From contig JALQUD010000017.1 in assembly GCA_023268595.1 (NCBI GenBank), positions 1 through 14,408 on the forward strand: a stretch of DNA of 14,408 nucleotides. Reading direction: 5' to 3'. This document shows positions 11,996-14,408 of the stretch, one piece after another. The DNA is from Candidatus Saccharimonadia bacterium (lineage in GTDB: Bacteria; Patescibacteriota; Saccharimonadia; Saccharimonadales; UBA4665). Position 1 is the first letter of the stretch. The number at the start of each line of letters is the position of its first letter. Made by a program: the position numbers and the translations under genes. The notes under the pieces are model-generated. The model made no database searches. It had not been told where the DNA came from and saw nothing but the letters and a program-made list of their open reading frames with translations.

Positions 11996-12991
11996 CTAAG
12001 CGTTGATCAGCTCGCGGTAGAGCGTATACATGTACGAATGCACGACCGGGACAGTAGCTACGGTCATCAGGAAGAAGACGGCGGTCGCGGCGGTGGTCGC
12101 GAATATCGACAGCGGTACCATGACTAGCGCGGCCAGGATCAGCAGGATCAGCGGCAGGAATATCAGCCGCCACAGCACCATGCCGCGGCGATGTTTGACG
12201 ATGTCCTTGGCCGAGCGCAACGCCGCCAGCGGCGTCATGTCCGGCAAGGTAGCGATGTACACCGCGAAGAGCGACGCCGTCAGCATATAGAACGTCCAGA
12301 ATACCAGCAGCAGACATGCCACACCAACCAGGATCTGTTGCCACAGCACCAGGATGATACCGTTGACGACCAGCAGATTGAACAGCGTTAGTCCTGCCAA
12401 GCCCGGCAACAGCTGGACGGCAAGCATCAATAACACCAGGATGACCGGCACTAACGGGTAGGTCGATTGGTAGAACGCGTCACGGATGCGTATCTTGTTT
12501 CCTGCGTACAATTGCCGGATGGCCCAGACGAATGCCAGGCTGACCAGTATCAACACCACCGTCTGATAGGCACTGGCGGCACCGCTGGCTACGCTGGAAC
12601 CGGACTGGACCAGGAAGCTGAACAGCGCCAGGCCGGTCGTCAGCTGGCTCAGGTTACCGGTGAAGACATCGGCCAGACTATCCTTGGTGTTCGTCAGTGA
12701 ATCACCGCTCGAAAAACCGCCGATGAGCAGCAGGTTGATCAGCGTATAAACCAGTAAGACACCACCGATGACGTTCCAGTGGCGGAACAGTATACGCACC
12801 GACCGGTAGAAGATGCGGGCCGCACCCGGCAACCGGTTACGGGCCAGCTTGCGCGATGCCCGGACGCGCTTGATACGAGACGCATATGATTCAGGGGTTA
12901 TCTGGCGGGGTTCCATCCCCTGCCCGGTCGACGCTGTCTTTTTGCCGGCCGTCTCAGCCGCAAGGGCGGCATTTTTTTTCTTGGTTGCCAT
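11996..12991 (-). CDS. Multi-pass membrane protein of unknown function
   Basis: A 331-aa protein. The first 65 residues are cytoplasmic, Lys/Arg/Ala-rich and probably disordered at the start (MATKKKNAALAAETAGKK), followed by a basic helix (SRIKRVRASRKLARNR). About six membrane spans follow, at roughly 73-93, 114-130, 141-160, 178-205, 208-245 and 280-320. A polar stretch with MTPLAALRSAKDIVKHRRG (about 254-272) before the last spans resembles the amphipathic segment of YciC/DUF975-like or glycerophosphodiesterase-type membrane domains. That resemblance is only by pattern. No catalytic motif is visible. It lies 36 nt upstream of ligA on the same strand and is divergent from the carboxypeptidase gene. 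Confidence 0.8.
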   Translation of the reverse strand: MATKKKNAALAAETAGKKTASTGQGMEPRQITPESYASRIKRVRASRKLARNRLPGAARIFYRSVRILFRHWNVIGGVLLVYTLINLLLIGGFSSGDSLTNTKDSLADVFTGNLSQLTTGLALFSFLVQSGSSVASGAASAYQTVVLILVSLAFVWAIRQLYAGNKIRIRDAFYQSTYPLVPVILVLLMLAVQLLPGLAGLTLFNLLVVNGIILVLWQQILVGVACLLLVFWTFYMLTASLFAVYIATLPDMTPLAALRSAKDIVKHRRGMVLWRLIFLPLILLILAALVMVPLSIFATTAATAVFFLMTVATVPVVHSYMYTLYRELINA

Positions 12992-13000
12992 ATACGGGTT

Positions 13001-13009
13001 ATTGTAGCA
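13001..13009 (-). promoter_or_regulatory. Extended -10 (TGC-TACAAT) of the 331-aa membrane protein gene
   Basis: TG-C-TACAAT on the minus strand ends 9 nt before the ATG at 12991, predicting a leader of only about 3 nt. No convincing -35. Confidence 0.45.
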
Positions 13010-13073
13010 AACCTGTGGCGTTTATCACGCTTCCGTTCCGTGTTCAGGCCAGACGAATGCCATGATTGTACGC

Positions 13074-13079
13074 TATACT
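13074..13079 (+). promoter_or_regulatory. -10 element TATACT of the carboxypeptidase gene
   Basis: TATACT ends 10 nt before the ATG at 13090, so the leader would be only about 3-4 nt. It also rules out the in-frame TTG at 13066, which lies upstream of the -10. Confidence 0.45.
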
Positions 13080-13089
13080 GGAAAAGATT

Positions 13090-14358
13090 ATGCTCGAACA
13101 TGAACCCCCGGTCCGCTCCTACCCCGCCGGACAGAAGCGCCGCCGCGGCCTGCGCTGGCCTCGGATCGCCGCCGTACTCGTACTCATCATATTCCTGGCC
13201 AGCCTGGCCGGGGGTGGTGTCCTATACGCCAGACCATTGCCACACCTTAGCAGCCAACCCGTATCACTGGACGAAGTGCCGCCGGCGGCCTCAGTCAATA
13301 TGCCCTGGCCATCATATGGCCAATCCGCCGTCGGGCTGGCCGGGGGCGGCATCTTAGCCACCAGCAGCGGCGCCACCGGCGCCCAGCCCCCGCTACCGAC
13401 AGCCAGCGTCGCCAAGACCATGACCGCCCTGGCAGTTTTGGACAAGAAGCCGCTCAAGCCCGGCGAGACCGGCCCGACCATCACCTTGACGGCCAAAGAT
13501 AAGCAGATATACGACTGGTATTTCGCACGCGGCGGTTCACTGGCCGCCATGCAGGAGGGCGAGCAGATCAACCAGTACGACGCCCTGGAGGCACTGATGC
13601 TACCCTCGGCCAACAACTTTGCCGACACATTGGCCATCTGGGCCTACGGATCGATGGAAAACTACACCAAGGCCGCCAATGCCATGGCCAAGTCGTTCGG
13701 CATGGACACTTCCAATTTCGATGACGCCAGCGGCTTCTCACCTAGGACCGTCAGCACTGCCGACGACCTCGTCCGCCTGGGTGACCGTGCCCTGCGTAAT
13801 CCCGTACTGGCGGAAATCATCGCCAAGCGTACCGCCCAGATCCCCGTTGCCGGCACCATATACAATGTCAACGGACTGCTCGGTAAGTACGGTATCAACG
13901 GCATCAAGACCGGGAATACCGATGAGGCGGGCGGCGTGTTCCTGGTGTCCGCCGAGCGCAAGCTGGCCAACGGTAAGACCGGCACGGTCATCGCCTGCGT
14001 CATGGGCGGACCGAATCTGGAAGCAGCCATGCTGGCCACCCTGCCGTTGCTTGACGCTACGGCCGCCAACGTCGTCGACCAGACCGTCGTCAAGAAGGGC
14101 CAGGCCTTCGGTACGTATCAAGCGCCGTGGAGCAGCGAAAAGGTCCAAGCCGTCGCCAAGCACGATGTCATCGTCAGCACCTGGAAGGACTCCCGGGTCA
14201 AGGTGACCGCCTCGCTCAAGTCACTGGATGGCCCTCAGGCCGCCGGCATCGAAGCTGGCACCGCCAAGGTCACCGCCGGTGCCCAGACCAACGAGGTGCC
14301 GTTAGTGCTCGAAGGTAGCATCGGTAATCCTTCTTGGTGGTGGCGGGTGAGCCGTTAG
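13090..14358 (+). CDS. D-alanyl-D-alanine carboxypeptidase (low-molecular-weight PBP, S11 family)
   Basis: A 422-aa serine peptidase that trims the terminal D-Ala from peptidoglycan stem peptides outside the membrane. The N-terminus is cytoplasmic and basic (QKRRRGLRWPR), then one signal-anchor helix (about 26-47). The catalytic domain has all three motifs: SVAK (Ser106, Lys109), SAN (173-175) and KTG (273-275, in GIKTGNTDEAGG). A small C-terminal beta domain follows, ending SWWWRVSR. The first membrane segment has no typical lipobox or signal cleavage site, so it is probably membrane-anchored. I chose ATG at 13090; the frame extends to a TTG at 13066 upstream of the -10. It is divergent from the 331-aa membrane protein and complements the deacetylase as a wall-modifying enzyme. 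Confidence 0.94.
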   Translation: MLEHEPPVRSYPAGQKRRRGLRWPRIAAVLVLIIFLASLAGGGVLYARPLPHLSSQPVSLDEVPPAASVNMPWPSYGQSAVGLAGGGILATSSGATGAQPPLPTASVAKTMTALAVLDKKPLKPGETGPTITLTAKDKQIYDWYFARGGSLAAMQEGEQINQYDALEALMLPSANNFADTLAIWAYGSMENYTKAANAMAKSFGMDTSNFDDASGFSPRTVSTADDLVRLGDRALRNPVLAEIIAKRTAQIPVAGTIYNVNGLLGKYGINGIKTGNTDEAGGVFLVSAERKLANGKTGTVIACVMGGPNLEAAMLATLPLLDATAANVVDQTVVKKGQAFGTYQAPWSSEKVQAVAKHDVIVSTWKDSRVKVTASLKSLDGPQAAGIEAGTAKVTAGAQTNEVPLVLEGSIGNPSWWWRVSR

Positions 14359-14359
14359 G

Positions 14360-14401
14360 ATAAGGTTAATTAGGTATCTACTTGTCGGTGTCCTTATTTT
14401 T
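14360..14401 (+). terminator. Possible terminator after the carboxypeptidase gene
   Basis: ATAAGG (14360-14365) can pair with CCTTAT (14392-14397), followed by a T-rich run. The 26-nt loop is long and the stem AT-rich, so the call is weak. Confidence 0.3.
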
Positions 14402-14408
14402 ATCAATG

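Overview
The window (14,408 bases, GC-rich coding sequence, standard code with TGA as a stop) looks like chromosome from a Patescibacteria/CPR bacterium, most likely Candidatus Saccharibacteria (TM7). I infer this from a small secreted protein with the pilin-like 'LGFS...VIGIIGFAGYTVY' N-terminus common in that group, simple envelope genes and many lineage-specific hypotheticals. This is inference from memory of such proteins, not a search. There is no phage, IS element, CRISPR array or rRNA.

Layout. 1-709 (-): a glutamine-amidotransferase-like protein cut by the window edge and a small beta-rich protein. 789-1700 (-): a membrane-anchored NodB polysaccharide deacetylase, divergent from 1786-3029 (+), an operon of a secreted coiled-coil protein and a pilin-like one-TM protein, closed by a bidirectional terminator (3045-3074). 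3075-3594: a stretch without normal genes, holding a perfect 15-bp inverted repeat that brackets three tiny minus-strand ORFs with strong Shine-Dalgarno sites. 3595-4455 (-): a small membrane protein and a 230-aa unknown soluble protein. 4523-5539 (-): a thymidylate synthase/pyrimidine hydroxymethylase family enzyme. 5631-5707 (-): tRNA-Ala(GGC) with its own terminator. 5782-8877 (-): a CPA1 Na+/H+ antiporter and a CorA Mg2+ channel. 8991-9165 (-): a strong promoter, a structured RNA of about 140 nt and an intrinsic terminator just upstream of corA. 9168-11959 (-): a multi-pass membrane protein translationally coupled to ligA. 11996-12991 (-): another membrane protein. 13090-14358 (+): a D-Ala-D-Ala carboxypeptidase.

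Themes. Envelope work is represented by the deacetylase, the carboxypeptidase and the secreted and pilin-like proteins; cation homeostasis by corA, the antiporter and possibly the leader RNA; DNA and nucleotide metabolism by ligA and the TS-like enzyme. Many genes lack a Shine-Dalgarno site and have a -10 hexamer 6-10 nt before the start codon, suggesting leaderless or nearly leaderless mRNAs, whereas the tiny ORFs carry near-ideal ribosome binding sites. The points most worth a second look are the structured RNA upstream of corA, a LigA with no zinc-finger cysteines, a TS-family enzyme with Asp at the base-recognition site, and the inverted-repeat-bounded micro-ORF cluster.
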